Assembly: GCF_900090285.1 (NCBI RefSeq)
Contig: NZ_LT607754.1
Location: forward strand, 1,860,001 to 1,924,000
DNA from: Micromonospora inositola
GTDB taxonomy: Bacteria; Actinomycetota; Actinomycetes; Mycobacteriales; Micromonosporaceae
Direction of reading: 5' to 3'
DNA length: 64,000 nt
A program made the position numbers and the translations under genes. Within the stretch, counting starts at the first letter, position 1; each line of letters starts with the position of its first letter. Of the stretch, positions 45,001 to 53,048 are shown in pieces. The notes beneath the pieces were generated by a model that saw only the letters and a list, made by a program, of their open reading frames with translations, was not told the DNA's origin and searched no databases.

Positions 45001-46619
45001 TGCTGCTGGCCGGAGTGGGCGACGGCGGCGATCGGTACGCCCCGCCGGACCGGCTGGACGAGCCGTTGCGGCTGACGCTGGGCGTGGCGCTGCGCGCCAC
45101 CCCCGCCGCCCCCGACCCGGACGAGCTGCCCCAGCAGACCGACCGGGCGGTCCGCCGCGGCGCGGACACCGCCGGGGTGACGGAACGGAATGGCGCGGCG
45201 GGGTGGGAGGCGGTGGGCGGGCTGCCGTTCGAGCCGTCCCGGGGCTACCACGCCACGGTCGGGCGGACCGGGGGCCGGCTGCTGCTGAGCGTGAAGGGCG
45301 CGCCCGAGACGGTGCTGCCGCGCTGTGCGGCCCGGCGTACCGCCGCGGGGGACGAGCCGTTGGACGAGGCGGGCCGGGCGGAGCTGCACCGGATGCTCGC
45401 CGAACGGGCAGCGGCCGGTCACCGGATCCTCGCCGTCGGCGAGTGCGCGGTCGGCGCGGAGACGGTGACCGACGAGCAGGTCGAGGGGCTGGTCTTCGTC
45501 GGCTTCCTGGCGCTCGCCGACGGGGTCCGGGAGAGCGCCGCGCCGGCCGTGGAGCGGATCCGGCAGGCCGGCGTGCACACCATCATGATCACCGGGGACC
45601 ATCCGGCCACCGCCGAGGCGATCGCGTCGATCATCAGTCCCGACAACGGCGAGCAGCGCGTGGTCACCGCGACCGAGCTGGACCGGCTCGACGACAAGGC
45701 CCTGGCCGACCGGCTCACCAACACCGACGTGGTTGCCCGCTGCACCCCGGCCCACAAGGTACGCATCATCCAGGCGTTGCAGCGGCACGGCCGGACGGTG
45801 GCGATGACCGGGGACGGCGCCAACGACGCGCCGGCGATCCGGCTGGCCGACGTGGGCATCGCCCTCGGCCAGCGGGGCACGCCGGCGGCCCGCGCCGCGG
45901 CCGACCTGGTGGTCACCGACGACCGGCTGGAGACCATCATCGCGACCCTGGTCGAGGGGCGGGCGATGTGGTCCTCGGTCCGCCACGCGCTGAGCATCCT
46001 GGTCGGCGGCAACCTGGGCGAGATCGGGTTCAGCGTGCTGACCGCCGCGTCGACCGGCCGGTCCGCGCTGACCGGCCGGCAACTGCTCCTGGTCAACCTG
46101 CTCACCGACCTGGCGCCGGCGCTGGCCATCGCGGTCCGGCCGCCCGCCGCCGACGGCGCCGAAGACCTGCTGCGCGAGGGGCCGGACACCTCGCTGGGCG
46201 AGACGATGACCCGGGAGATCGCGCTCCGCGCCGCCGCCACCACGCTGGGCGCGACCGCCGGCTGGACGTTGGCCCGCTACACCGGGCGGCGGCAGCGGGC
46301 CGGCACTGTCGCCCTCGCCTCCCTGGTCGGCACCCAGCTCGGCCAGACGGTGCTGGCCGGCGGGACCAGCCCCGCCGTGCTGGCGTCCACCGCCGCGTCG
46401 ATCGGCGTGCTGGTCGCCGTGGTGCAGACGCCCGGAGTCAGCCAGTTCTTCGGCTGCACCCCGCTCGGTCCGGTGGGCTGGTCCATCGCCGCCGGCTCCG
46501 CGCTCGGCGCCACCGTCGCGAACGGCGCGCTGACCCGGCTGGTCGACCGCCTCCCGCAGCCCGGCGTCCGCCCCCGGGCCGGCGACGGCGACGGCGACGA
46601 GCCGGCGTCGGACCGCTGA
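42030..46619 (+). CDS. Large cation-transporting P-type ATPase
   Basis: P-type ATPase of 1529 residues, the CtpI-like long form seen in mycobacteria and related actinomycetes. The N-terminal 700 residues are an extension with an HMA-like fold near 100-140 (HHIEVHGVCQDGG...PGVAWARVN) and a degenerate ATPase-like half. The catalytic half has TGES at 824, the PEGLP membrane motif at 938, the phosphorylated Asp981 in DKTGTLTEG and GDGANDAP from 1261. PEGLP is typical of Ca/Na-type pumps, whereas heavy-metal pumps have CPC; the ion is therefore uncertain. The start at 42030 is the first ATG after low-complexity upstream sequence. Confidence 0.88.
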   Translation: MTSLGRVAGRLLPPVGVPEAVAHAVRTVAAAVPDAARGVASVLPDAARAATSAVPGGKAVPEAAAGTARGVGAAAARLGRAAGLTRRRVWSWDGRHHIEVHGVCQDGGDPLARQVERALELMPGVAWARVNAPSGRVVVAVEEPKPKLRDLIATVARTERVCPYEPDPEVRPPQPPEEGPRTPRTLGALASDALGLTLSAATRIVPFTPVPGEVAGFLTAVDLHPKLHALADRGLRADPRAALLFPLAEAVAQGLAGGWAGIVLDGAQRVVQWGEARAQQAAWSKAEPRLTGDPERAVARVPAGGRPCPAPPGPAERYVSRSLAAGAAAGAVAVPVAGPKRAAALALSALPKAPGNGREGYAAQLGRMLARRGVIVMDRSVLRELDRIDTVVLDAAVLGSDRGVLADLAPLPGADTGQVAARAFALFDPEAPDGLREADGWRLGPLDRIDADDPGDTPDSRRLRDAGGTLLGLADGHTLAAVLRVEPAPAPGVDALPTATRQAGLRLVVAGDDDGRYDFADAVLPGGPQLTESVRALQRDGAVIMLVSGDRSALGAADCGLGVADPDDLPPWGAHLLVGADLRIPALLIEATGVARRMTGQNIRIAMAGSGLGALGAFTADPRQLPGRTLGAVNGAAALAFAHGVWRARRLPDRTRRSVPAVTAWHLMPVETVLGQLDTGPDGLSSAEAARRRNGVTGEAAGPSGLLRAFVDELANPLTPVLAAGAVLSATFGSLVDAALVGGVVGGSALIGAVHQRNTERSLAELLSRAAVTARVLRDGAEQVVAAEELVPGDVVAVGPGDAIPADCRVLNADGLEADESSLTGESLPVGKTVDPVVAAAVADRRSMLYEGTTVAAGHGTAVVVATGEETEAGRSLALAREAPPASGVETRLGRLTSAAVPLAASSAIAVAGAGLLRGVPLAETAATAANLAVASVPEGLPFLVSAAQLAAARRLAEHGALVRNPRTIEALGRVDVLCFDKTGTLTEGKLLLAGVGDGGDRYAPPDRLDEPLRLTLGVALRATPAAPDPDELPQQTDRAVRRGADTAGVTERNGAAGWEAVGGLPFEPSRGYHATVGRTGGRLLLSVKGAPETVLPRCAARRTAAGDEPLDEAGRAELHRMLAERAAAGHRILAVGECAVGAETVTDEQVEGLVFVGFLALADGVRESAAPAVERIRQAGVHTIMITGDHPATAEAIASIISPDNGEQRVVTATELDRLDDKALADRLTNTDVVARCTPAHKVRIIQALQRHGRTVAMTGDGANDAPAIRLADVGIALGQRGTPAARAAADLVVTDDRLETIIATLVEGRAMWSSVRHALSILVGGNLGEIGFSVLTAASTGRSALTGRQLLLVNLLTDLAPALAIAVRPPAADGAEDLLREGPDTSLGETMTREIALRAAATTLGATAGWTLARYTGRRQRAGTVALASLVGTQLGQTVLAGGTSPAVLASTAASIGVLVAVVQTPGVSQFFGCTPLGPVGWSIAAGSALGATVANGALTRLVDRLPQPGVRPRAGDGDGDEPASDR

Positions 46620-46638
46620 CCGCCGCACGGCCGCACCG

Positions 46639-46670
46639 ATCCGCCCTCCCCGGCCTGGGCCGGAGAGGGC
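46639..46670. terminator. Bidirectional terminator
   Basis: CCGCCCTCCCCGGC (46639-46652) pairs with GCCGGAGAGGGCGG (46657-46670) with one mismatch and a CTGG loop, between the convergent ATPase and CBS genes. Confidence 0.75.
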
Positions 46671-46693
46671 GGCGACGGGTCGTCCGGGGCCGG

Positions 46694-47113
46694 TCAGCCG
46701 CGCTCGGAGATGGCCTCGATCAGGTCACCCACCGGGCGTTCCGGCAGCGAGCGGGCCACGTCGGCGACGGCGACGATCCCGACGAGCTCGTGCCCGTCGA
46801 TCACCGGCAGCCGGCGTACCTTGTGCTTGCCCATGGTCCGCAGGATCTCCGCCGCGTCGTCGTCCGCGCCGATGGTCACCGCCTCGCCCTGGGCCAGCTC
46901 GCCGGCGGTCACGCTGCCCGGGTCGCGGCCCTCGGCGAGCACCTTCACCACGATGTCGCGGTCGGTCAGCATGCCCTTGAGCCGGTTGTCGTCGCCACAG
47001 ATCGGCAGCGAGCCGACGCCGAGCTCGGCCATCCGCCGGGCAGCGGACCTGAGGTCGTCCTGCTCCCGGACACAGGTCACGTCACTGGTCATGATCTCGC
47101 GTGCGGTCGGCAT
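46694..47113 (-). CDS. Two-CBS-domain protein
   Basis: Protein of 139 residues with two CBS motifs: AREIMTSDVTCVREQDDLRS...KGMLTDRDIVVKVL and AVTIGADDDAAEILRTMGKH...LVGIVAVADVA. A paralogue of the CBS protein at 37363-37782. Such stand-alone pairs bind AMP/ATP and regulate partner enzymes or respond to hypoxia. It converges with the ATPase gene and diverges from the kinase gene. Confidence 0.9.
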   Translation of the reverse strand: MPTAREIMTSDVTCVREQDDLRSAARRMAELGVGSLPICGDDNRLKGMLTDRDIVVKVLAEGRDPGSVTAGELAQGEAVTIGADDDAAEILRTMGKHKVRRLPVIDGHELVGIVAVADVARSLPERPVGDLIEAISERG

Positions 47114-47238
47114 TACCCTGACACCTCACTTTCGGGGGGATGTTGCCTGTTCTCCTACCCACGTCGGGCGCAGGCATGCCGACCCGCCGATGCCCGCAGG
47201 TGCCCGCCGCCGGGCGACACATTGACTAGCTTGAGGGG

Positions 47239-47328
47239 ATGGTCCACGACGAGGAGATCCGGATGATCGCTCCGAAGACCGCGGTTCGGATCGCCCCGTG
47301 TAGCGGGGACCGCGGCTGGAAAAAGTAA
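47239..47328 (+). CDS. Possible 29-aa leader ORF of the kinase gene
   Basis: The ATG at 47239 is preceded by GAGGGG. The frame encodes MVHDEEIRMIAPKTAVRIAP and nine more residues ending in GWKK, then TAA at 47326-47328. Only one base separates it from the GTG of the kinase, in a different frame. The last third of the ORF forms the hairpin at 47279-47315. It may couple or attenuate kinase translation. Confidence 0.45.
   Translation: MVHDEEIRMIAPKTAVRIAPCSGDRGWKK
47279..47315 (+). promoter_or_regulatory. Hairpin ahead of the kinase start
   Basis: CCGCGGT (47279-47285) pairs with ACCGCGG (47309-47315). Inside, CCCCG (47294-47298) and CGGGG (47304-47308) form a second stem with a TGTAG loop. 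It ends 14 nt before the kinase GTG, so it could govern access of ribosomes; a ribosome reading the leader ORF would open it. Confidence 0.45.
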
Positions 47329-47329
47329 C

Positions 47330-48838
47330 GTGGTGCTGAGACGTCTGCTGGATGGCCGCTACCAGGCCGAGGAGCTGCTGGGCATCGGCGGCATGGGCGA
47401 GGTGTGGCGCGGACGCGACCTGCGACTCGACCGGCCGGTGGCGATCAAGTTGCTCACCGCGGCCGGCCTCGACGAGCCGATGGCCGCCGAACGGTTCGAC
47501 CGGGAGGCTCGCGCGGCGGCGCGGCTGAGCCACCCCCACATCGTCGGGGTGTACGACTTCGGCACCGAGGAGGACGACTCCTACCTGGTCATGGAGCTGG
47601 TGGAGGGGCGGAGCGTGTCGGCGCTGATCGCCGACGGCCCGCTCCCGATCGGGCAGGCGCTGTCGATCGCCGCGCAGGCCTGCGACGGGATCGCCGCCGC
47701 GCACGCGGTCGGGGTGGTGCACCGGGACGTCAAGCCTGGCAACTTGATCGTCACCCCGTCCGGCACGGTGAAGATCTGCGATTTCGGCATCGCCCGCCTT
47801 CCCGGGACGGCCGGCCAGAACACCCTCACCGGCCCGGCGACCAAGCTGGGCACCAGCTCGTACATGGCACCGGAACAGGCGCTGGGCAGGCCGGTGGATC
47901 TCCGCACCGACCTGTGCGGCCTGGGCTGCACCCTCTACGCCATGCTGGCCGGCACCCCGCCCTTCGCGGGTGACCCGCTGAGTGTCCTGCACCAGCACGT
48001 CAACGAACCGCCCACGCCGCTGCGTACCCGCCGTCCGGACGTACCGGCCGAACTGGACGCCCTGGTGTCGGAGCTGCTGGCGAAAGACCCGGCCGACCGG
48101 CCGGCCGACGCCGGTGCGGTCCGGAACCGGCTCGCGGCGCTGCTGCCTTCGGTGGGTTCCCCCGCGACCGCCGCCCCGGCCCTGGTGGGGGCGGTGCCGC
48201 CGACCGGACCGGCGGGGTCGTCCCGCGCGCCCGGGTCCGGCGCGGACGGGGTGGGTCCGCCCCTGGCCGGTGCCGCGGCGGCCGGTGGCGGCGACATCCG
48301 CGACCGGCCGGCGCGGCGGCGCCGGCGTGGCCTGGTGCTGGCGGTGGTCGCCGTGCTGGGCGTCGCGCTGGCGCTGGCCACGGTGGCCCTGCTGGCCCGC
48401 GACACCGGCTCGTCGGTCGCCGGGCCCACCGCGGCGCCCACCCCGGCCGCCACGGGGAGCCGACCCGACGCGCCGGTCGTGCCGGTCACCGTCGCCCCGA
48501 CCACCCCGACGCTGCGGACGCTCGCCCCCACCACCCGGCCGCCGGCCAGCCGGACGCCGAGCCCGGCCCCACCCGCGGATCCCCTCGTGGCGATGCGCAT
48601 GTCGATCCAGGAACAGGTGGACACGGGCCAGCTGAGCCCGGACGCGGCCAAGGACCTGCACGCCAAGGTGGACGCGATCGCCAAGGAGCTCGCCGAGGAC
48701 GACGTGGACCAGGCCCAGGAGCAGATCAAGAAGCTGCGTGACAAACTCGCCGAACTGCTGCGGGGCGGCAAGCTGACCGCGGCCGGCTACGACGACCTGA
48801 CCGCCGACGTCGACCGGATCGCCGCCGAACTGCCGTGA
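47330..48838 (+). CDS. Membrane Ser/Thr protein kinase (PknB-like, no PASTA)
   Basis: Hanks-type kinase of 502 residues. Kinase domain about 10-270: Gly loop GIGGMGEVW at 18-26, Lys40 in VAIKLL, catalytic loop HRDVKPGN at 131-138 with Asp133, DFG at 151-153, and APEQ near 180. The usual DVYSLG is changed to DLCGLG. A membrane helix at about 333-357 leads to an outer Thr/Pro-rich linker. The C-terminal alpha-helical part (about 425-502) carries no PASTA or propeller sensor. Substrates unknown. The gene follows a leader ORF by one base. Confidence 0.92.
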   Translation: MVLRRLLDGRYQAEELLGIGGMGEVWRGRDLRLDRPVAIKLLTAAGLDEPMAAERFDREARAAARLSHPHIVGVYDFGTEEDDSYLVMELVEGRSVSALIADGPLPIGQALSIAAQACDGIAAAHAVGVVHRDVKPGNLIVTPSGTVKICDFGIARLPGTAGQNTLTGPATKLGTSSYMAPEQALGRPVDLRTDLCGLGCTLYAMLAGTPPFAGDPLSVLHQHVNEPPTPLRTRRPDVPAELDALVSELLAKDPADRPADAGAVRNRLAALLPSVGSPATAAPALVGAVPPTGPAGSSRAPGSGADGVGPPLAGAAAAGGGDIRDRPARRRRRGLVLAVVAVLGVALALATVALLARDTGSSVAGPTAAPTPAATGSRPDAPVVPVTVAPTTPTLRTLAPTTRPPASRTPSPAPPADPLVAMRMSIQEQVDTGQLSPDAAKDLHAKVDAIAKELAEDDVDQAQEQIKKLRDKLAELLRGGKLTAAGYDDLTADVDRIAAELP

Positions 48839-48895
48839 GCTGGGCCGGGGCAAACCGGTCGAGCGGGTGGCGGGTCGACCGGTAGCGTGCCGCGG

Positions 48896-49351
48896 ATGCC
48901 GCGCCTCGAACCGATAACCACCGACAACGTCCTCGCCGCCTGTGCGATCGCGGTCCGCCCCGACCAGGCGGGCCTGGTCGCGCCGGTCGCGCGATCGCTC
49001 GCCGAGGCGTACGTGCAGCCCGACGTCGCCTGGCCCCGCCTGATCGTCGACGGCGACAACCCGGTCGGCTTCCTGATGGCCTTCTTCGACGTGCCGTGGC
49101 GGGACGACGACCCCACCGACCTCCGCTCCGGCCTCTGGCGGCTCAACATCGACGCCGCCCAGCAGGGGAAGGGGTACGGCCGGTTCGCGGTGGAGTCGCT
49201 GGCCGGGGAGGTCCGGCGGCGCGGCGGCAGCCGGCTGTTAACCACCTGGGTGCCGGGCGAGCACGGCCCCGAGCTCTTCTACCGGCGACTCGGCTTCCGG
49301 CTCACCGGCGAGACGAGCGGCGACCAGGTGGTCGGCGAGCTGGAGCTCTGA
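48896..49351 (+). CDS. GNAT family N-acetyltransferase
   Basis: Acetyltransferase of 151 residues using acetyl-CoA. The pyrophosphate-binding motif is QQGKGYGRFAVESLAGEV, preceded by the strand LWRLNIDAA. The late segment ELFYRRLGFRLTGE closes the fold. Its layout resembles polyamine/diamine acetyltransferases of the SpeG/PaiA type, but substrate residues cannot be fixed by eye. One in-frame TTA codon (49238) is present. It lies 57 nt after the kinase and may be co-transcribed with it. Confidence 0.88.
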   Translation: MPRLEPITTDNVLAACAIAVRPDQAGLVAPVARSLAEAYVQPDVAWPRLIVDGDNPVGFLMAFFDVPWRDDDPTDLRSGLWRLNIDAAQQGKGYGRFAVESLAGEVRRRGGSRLLTTWVPGEHGPELFYRRLGFRLTGETSGDQVVGELEL

Positions 49352-49358
49352 TCCTGGC

Positions 49359-50336
49359 TCAGTGCCAGGTGGCGGCCGCCCGCCGCAGCCGGTCGTTGAT
49401 CGCCCGGCCGACTCCGACGTCGGGGACCGGCTCGGCGACGATCTCGGCCACCCCGGCCGCGTCCAAGCGGTGCAGGGCGTCGAAGAGCCGAGCGGCCGCC
49501 GCGGTCAGGTCGCCCTCCGGCGAGAGCACCTCCACCGCAGCCCACCCACCGGCCGTGGGGGCTTCCCGGAAGGCGAGGAAACCCCGCCGGCCGCCGCCGC
49601 CCGGCGCCGACTCCGCCGCGCCGAACTTCAGCGGCGTACGCGGGGCGTAGTGCGCCGCGAGGGTCCCGGGCGCCACCGGCCGGCCGGAGCTGCCCGGCCG
49701 TACGGTGACCTCCCCGACCGCCTCGACCAGCGCCTCCACCGGCAGCGCGCCCAGCCGCAGCACCACCGGCCGGTCGCCCCGCGCGTCCACGATGGTCGAC
49801 TCGATGCCGCACCGGGTGGGGCCGCCGTCGAGCACCACGTCCACGGCGTCGCCCAGTCCGGCCACCACGTGCTCGGCCCGGGTCGGGCTGAGCTGCCCGA
49901 ACCGGTTGGCGCTGGGGGCGGCCACCGGCACGCCGGCGGCGGCGATCAGCGCGCGGGCGGCGGGCTCGTCCGGCACCCGGACCGCCATGGTGTCCAGCCC
50001 CGAGGTGACGATCGGCGGGATCGCCGCCGGCCGGTCCACGATCAGGGTGAGCGGGCCGGGCCAGAAGCGCTCGACCAGCGCGGCGACCACTGGCGGCACC
50101 GCGCCGACCAGTGCCGGCAGGTCGGCCGCGTCGGCCAGGTGGGTGATCAGCGGGTCGAAGCTCGGCCGCGCCTTCGCCTCGAAGATCCGCGCCGCCGCCC
50201 GGGCGTCCAGGGCGTTCGCGCCCAGCCCGTAGACCGTCTCGGTGGGGAAGGCGACCAGCCCTCCGGCACGGAGGACGGCGGCGGCTTCGGCGATGCCGCT
50301 GTCGGCCGGCAGGACGCGCGGGGATCCGGTGGTCAC
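49359..50336 (-). CDS. L-threonylcarbamoyladenylate synthase (Sua5 type)
   Basis: Enzyme of 325 residues making threonylcarbamoyl-AMP from Thr, bicarbonate and ATP, the first step of the t6A modification of ANN-decoding tRNAs. The YrdC domain (about 1-205) shows AVLRAGGLVAFPTETVYGLG, KARPSFDPLITHL and PSANRFGQLSPTRAEHV. The C-terminal Sua5 domain (PGTLAAHYAPRTPLKF onward) makes it the long form. The GTG start fits the family. It converges with the GNAT gene with 7 nt between the stops. The usual neighbours prmC and prfA are not here. Confidence 0.95.
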   Translation of the reverse strand: MTTGSPRVLPADSGIAEAAAVLRAGGLVAFPTETVYGLGANALDARAAARIFEAKARPSFDPLITHLADAADLPALVGAVPPVVAALVERFWPGPLTLIVDRPAAIPPIVTSGLDTMAVRVPDEPAARALIAAAGVPVAAPSANRFGQLSPTRAEHVVAGLGDAVDVVLDGGPTRCGIESTIVDARGDRPVVLRLGALPVEALVEAVGEVTVRPGSSGRPVAPGTLAAHYAPRTPLKFGAAESAPGGGGRRGFLAFREAPTAGGWAAVEVLSPEGDLTAAAARLFDALHRLDAAGVAEIVAEPVPDVGVGRAINDRLRRAAATWH

Positions 50337-50414
50337 GCCCCGACGCTAGCCTGCCGCCGTCCGCCCGCTGCCACGGGTCGGCGGAGGCCCCGCCGGTCGA
50401 TCTACCCGCGCCGC

Positions 50415-50710
50415 ATGGGGAGGCGGGTCGCGCTGGCGCTGGCCGCGGTCGCCGTGACCGGCCCGCCGAGGGCTACCCCTTTGCCTGGTCGGTGTGCGAG
50501 TGGCTGCCGGGCGAGAACGCCAACGGCACCATCAACGACCTGGGGCACGCCGCCGTCGACCTCGCCGCGTTCATCACCGCGCCGCGGCGGATCGACACCA
50601 CCGGCGCGTTCCCCCGTAAGCCCCACGGCAGAGGCGGGGCGATGGCCGAGTTCGACGACGCGGTACGCCGGTACGATCGGCCCGCTTACCAGGGCTTCCG
50701 GGGTTGATCG
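50415..50710 (+). pseudogene. Truncated phosphotransferase joined to a signal-like start
   Basis: From 50462 to about 50690 the frame encodes EGYPFAWSVCEWLPGENANG followed by LGHAAVDLAAFITA and GAFPRKPHGRGGAMAEFDDA. This is the middle of an aminoglycoside/macrolide phosphotransferase-like (APH) protein. Its ATP-binding N-terminus and the catalytic end are missing. Directly upstream, at 50415 and in another frame, is a short start MGRRVALALAAVAVTG that belongs to some exported protein. Two partial genes have been joined by deletion. Confidence 0.6.
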
Positions 50711-50805
50711 CAAGCACGTATCGTGCACCTGCCGCGGTGTGCCGCGGACGCGATCGTCCGCCATGGCCCGGCCTCCCCTGACTGCCTCTCGCGAGGAGAT
50801 CCTCT

Positions 50806-52704
50806 GTGCCCCGACATCATCCCCGACGAGCGCTCGCCGCGACGATGGCGTCGGTCCTGGCCACCGCTGCCGTGACGTTCACCGTCGGCCCGGCCCCGGC
50901 CCTGGCCTCCACCGGCGTTTTCGCCAACCCCTTTGGGCTGACGTCCAGCAACGCCAGCGACTCGATCACCTTTTCCGACGGGCGGGTCCTCACCAACTCC
51001 ACCGGAGAAAAGATCAACTACGCCTCCTGGTCACCCGACGGCAGCCGCGCCGCCTTCGTCAACCAGGACGGCGCGATCCTCACCCTGCGCTATGACGACC
51101 CGGACGACGTCCACACGGTGGTCTGGCCCGAGACCGACACGGTACGCCGCGACCCGCAGTGGATCGGGCGCACCGATCAGGTCATGTGGGCGGCAAAGCC
51201 GCTGGGCCGGCCCTGGCGGATCGAGTCCACCAGCAATCTCAACGGCATCCAGACCGACGCCCTCAACCCGGACGACGGCTGGAACTACACGAACCCGGAC
51301 AGCGACAACGCCGGTCACGTCGTCGTGCAGCGCCAGCAGACCGACGGCGCCGGCAACCCGACCGGCGTTCCGGAGATCGGGATGCTCACCGACGGGCGCT
51401 TCGAGGCGATCACCACCAACGCCAGCAACCCGACGATCTCGCCCGACGGGCGCTGGGTGGCGTTCGTCCGCGACGGCGACATCTGGAACATCTACCCCTA
51501 CAGCGGGAGCCAGAACCGCATCACTGCGAACGGCGGGAGCCACGACGACCCGCACTTCTCGCCGGACGGCACGTACGTCATGTTCACCCAGACCGTGGAG
51601 GGCTCCGGCACCCCGGTCGTGGCCATCGCCTACGGGATCGGCGGCACGCAGGACCTGATCCGCGTCATCGACGGACTCAGCGGCGTGCCGGCGTACCAGC
51701 CGCAGGCCCAGGACCGGACGGTGCGGGTCGCCGGCCAGGACCGGTTCGGCACAGCGGTGGCCGCGTCCCAGGCGCACTGGGGCAAGTACGACGACCCCGC
51801 CGACGTCCGGCCGCGGGCCGGCGCCGTCGTGCTGTCCCGCTCCGACACGTACGCCGACGCGCTCGGCGGCTCGGCGCTCGCCGCGGCGAAGAAGGGTCCG
51901 CTGCTGCTGACCCCGCCCACCGCGCTGCAGCCGCAGACCGCCGACGAGATCCGTCGGGTGCTCCCGGCCGGTGGCACCGTCTACCTGCTCGGCAGCGAGG
52001 GCGCACTGTCCAACACCGTGCGCGACGCGGTCGCTCGGCTCGGCTTCAAGGTCGTGCGGCTGGCCGGCGCCGACCGCTTCGGCACCTCGATCGCGATCGC
52101 CAACGCGATCGACTCGACCCCGGACCAGGTCCTCGTCGCGACCGGGATGAACTTCCCCGACGCGCTGGCCGCCGGGGCCGCGGCCGGTTCCCGCAACCGG
52201 CCCGGCACCGACACCTCGGCCGTGGTGGTGCTGACCAACGACGACAAGCTGCCGCCCGCGATCAAGGCCTACCTCGACGCCCGCGAGATCGGCGGCAGCG
52301 AGCTCATCGCGGTGGGCAAGCAGGCGGCCACGGCGATCGACCCGTACCCGACCATCAACTTCGCCGGGCAGGACCGCTTCGAGACCGCCAGCGCCGTCAA
52401 CGTCTACTTCTTCGGCAGGGGCGGCACGGTCGGTCTCGCCACCGGGATGGACTGGCCGGACGCCCTCGCCGGCGGTGCGCTGATGGCGACACTGAACGGC
52501 CCGCTGATGCTGACCTTCGGCACCCAGGACACCCTGCACCCGAAGGCAAAGACGTACGCCGACCTGCTCAGCGGCTCGATCGACACCGCCGTCGTCTTCG
52601 GCTCGGCGGCCGTGGTCAGCGAGCCGCAGGCGGCCGAGCTCGGCAAGTGGATCAGCGGCCCGATGGGCAGCTCCATGGCCACCAACGGAACCTACCTGAA
52701 GTAA
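50806..52704 (+). CDS. Secreted propeller protein with cell-wall-binding repeats 2
   Basis: Exported protein of 632 residues. The GTG has GAGGAG 7 nt upstream, and a signal peptide ends near PALAS (about 35). Residues about 40-300 form a TolB/WD40-like domain (YASWSPDGSRAAFVNQDG, PTISPDGRWVAFVRDGD, PHFSPDGTYVMFTQ). Residues about 306-620 hold three CWB2 repeats, each starting with AGQDRFGTA, AGADRFGTS or AGQDRFETA and containing the DAL(A/G)G motif. CWB2 triplets attach proteins to the wall by binding anionic polymers. A wall-bound propeller is an unusual combination. A perfect terminator follows. Confidence 0.88.
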   Translation: MPRHHPRRALAATMASVLATAAVTFTVGPAPALASTGVFANPFGLTSSNASDSITFSDGRVLTNSTGEKINYASWSPDGSRAAFVNQDGAILTLRYDDPDDVHTVVWPETDTVRRDPQWIGRTDQVMWAAKPLGRPWRIESTSNLNGIQTDALNPDDGWNYTNPDSDNAGHVVVQRQQTDGAGNPTGVPEIGMLTDGRFEAITTNASNPTISPDGRWVAFVRDGDIWNIYPYSGSQNRITANGGSHDDPHFSPDGTYVMFTQTVEGSGTPVVAIAYGIGGTQDLIRVIDGLSGVPAYQPQAQDRTVRVAGQDRFGTAVAASQAHWGKYDDPADVRPRAGAVVLSRSDTYADALGGSALAAAKKGPLLLTPPTALQPQTADEIRRVLPAGGTVYLLGSEGALSNTVRDAVARLGFKVVRLAGADRFGTSIAIANAIDSTPDQVLVATGMNFPDALAAGAAAGSRNRPGTDTSAVVVLTNDDKLPPAIKAYLDAREIGGSELIAVGKQAATAIDPYPTINFAGQDRFETASAVNVYFFGRGGTVGLATGMDWPDALAGGALMATLNGPLMLTFGTQDTLHPKAKTYADLLSGSIDTAVVFGSAAVVSEPQAAELGKWISGPMGSSMATNGTYLK

Positions 52705-52724
52705 GGACGTCCCGAGGACGGACG

Positions 52725-52754
52725 AAAGGGCCCGGCGCCATCGCCGGGCCCTTT
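52725..52754 (+). terminator. Terminator of the CWB2 gene
   Basis: AAAGGGCCCGGCG (52725-52737) and CGCCGGGCCCTTT (52742-52754) make a perfect 13-bp stem with a CCAT loop, ending in TTT. Strong intrinsic terminator, 20 nt after the stop. Confidence 0.9.
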
Positions 52755-52789
52755 CCCGTATCAGACATTGAGCGGGCAGGCTGCCGACA

Positions 52790-52835
52790 TGGTGTGGAGT
52801 GGGCTGCCAGCGACTCGAACCCTAGGCCGCAGGCA
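52790..52835 (-). other. Possible degenerate tRNA 3'-end remnant
   Basis: The plus strand reads TGGTGTGGAGTGGG, then GACTCGAACCCTAGGCCGCAGGC, here cited in two parts. On the minus strand this resembles a T-arm plus acceptor end with CCA. The part after GAACCC (CTAGGCCGCAGGCAAG) is close to the sequence after the tRNA-Ala fragment at 54781 (CTAAGCCGCAAGCGAG). The acceptor stem does not pair with anything. It could be an older attachment site. The rest of 52755-53048 shows no gene I can support. Confidence 0.3.
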
Positions 52836-53048
52836 AGTCGTGGGGGCCAGCCTGCTCGTGTTGTCGTCTCGCGTCAGCCTTTGACCACGTCCGCCAGCCG
52901 GCTTGCCGGTACGAATGGCTGCACAGCCAAGCAGCTCGCCCGGTGCCGACGTAACGGTGATCAATACCATGGCGCTTCATCAGGGGACGCCGACGATCTC
53001 GAGGACCGGGCCGCCGGGCCCGGCCGATCCCTCCGACGTTAGGATCTG

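Noticed and set aside
41829..46628. 1599-codon frame antisense to the P-type ATPase
   Set aside because: Long only because of GC bias. The plus strand has every ATPase motif, and this strand has none.
50710..50805. Riboswitch upstream of the CWB2 gene
   Set aside because: A small GCACG-TAT-CGTGC hairpin is present, but it does not match the c-di-AMP or other riboswitch patterns I know.
52761..52970. 69-codon minus-strand frame after the CWB2 terminator
   Set aside because: No recognisable domain, and it overlaps the tRNA-end-like remnant. The composition is that of non-coding sequence.
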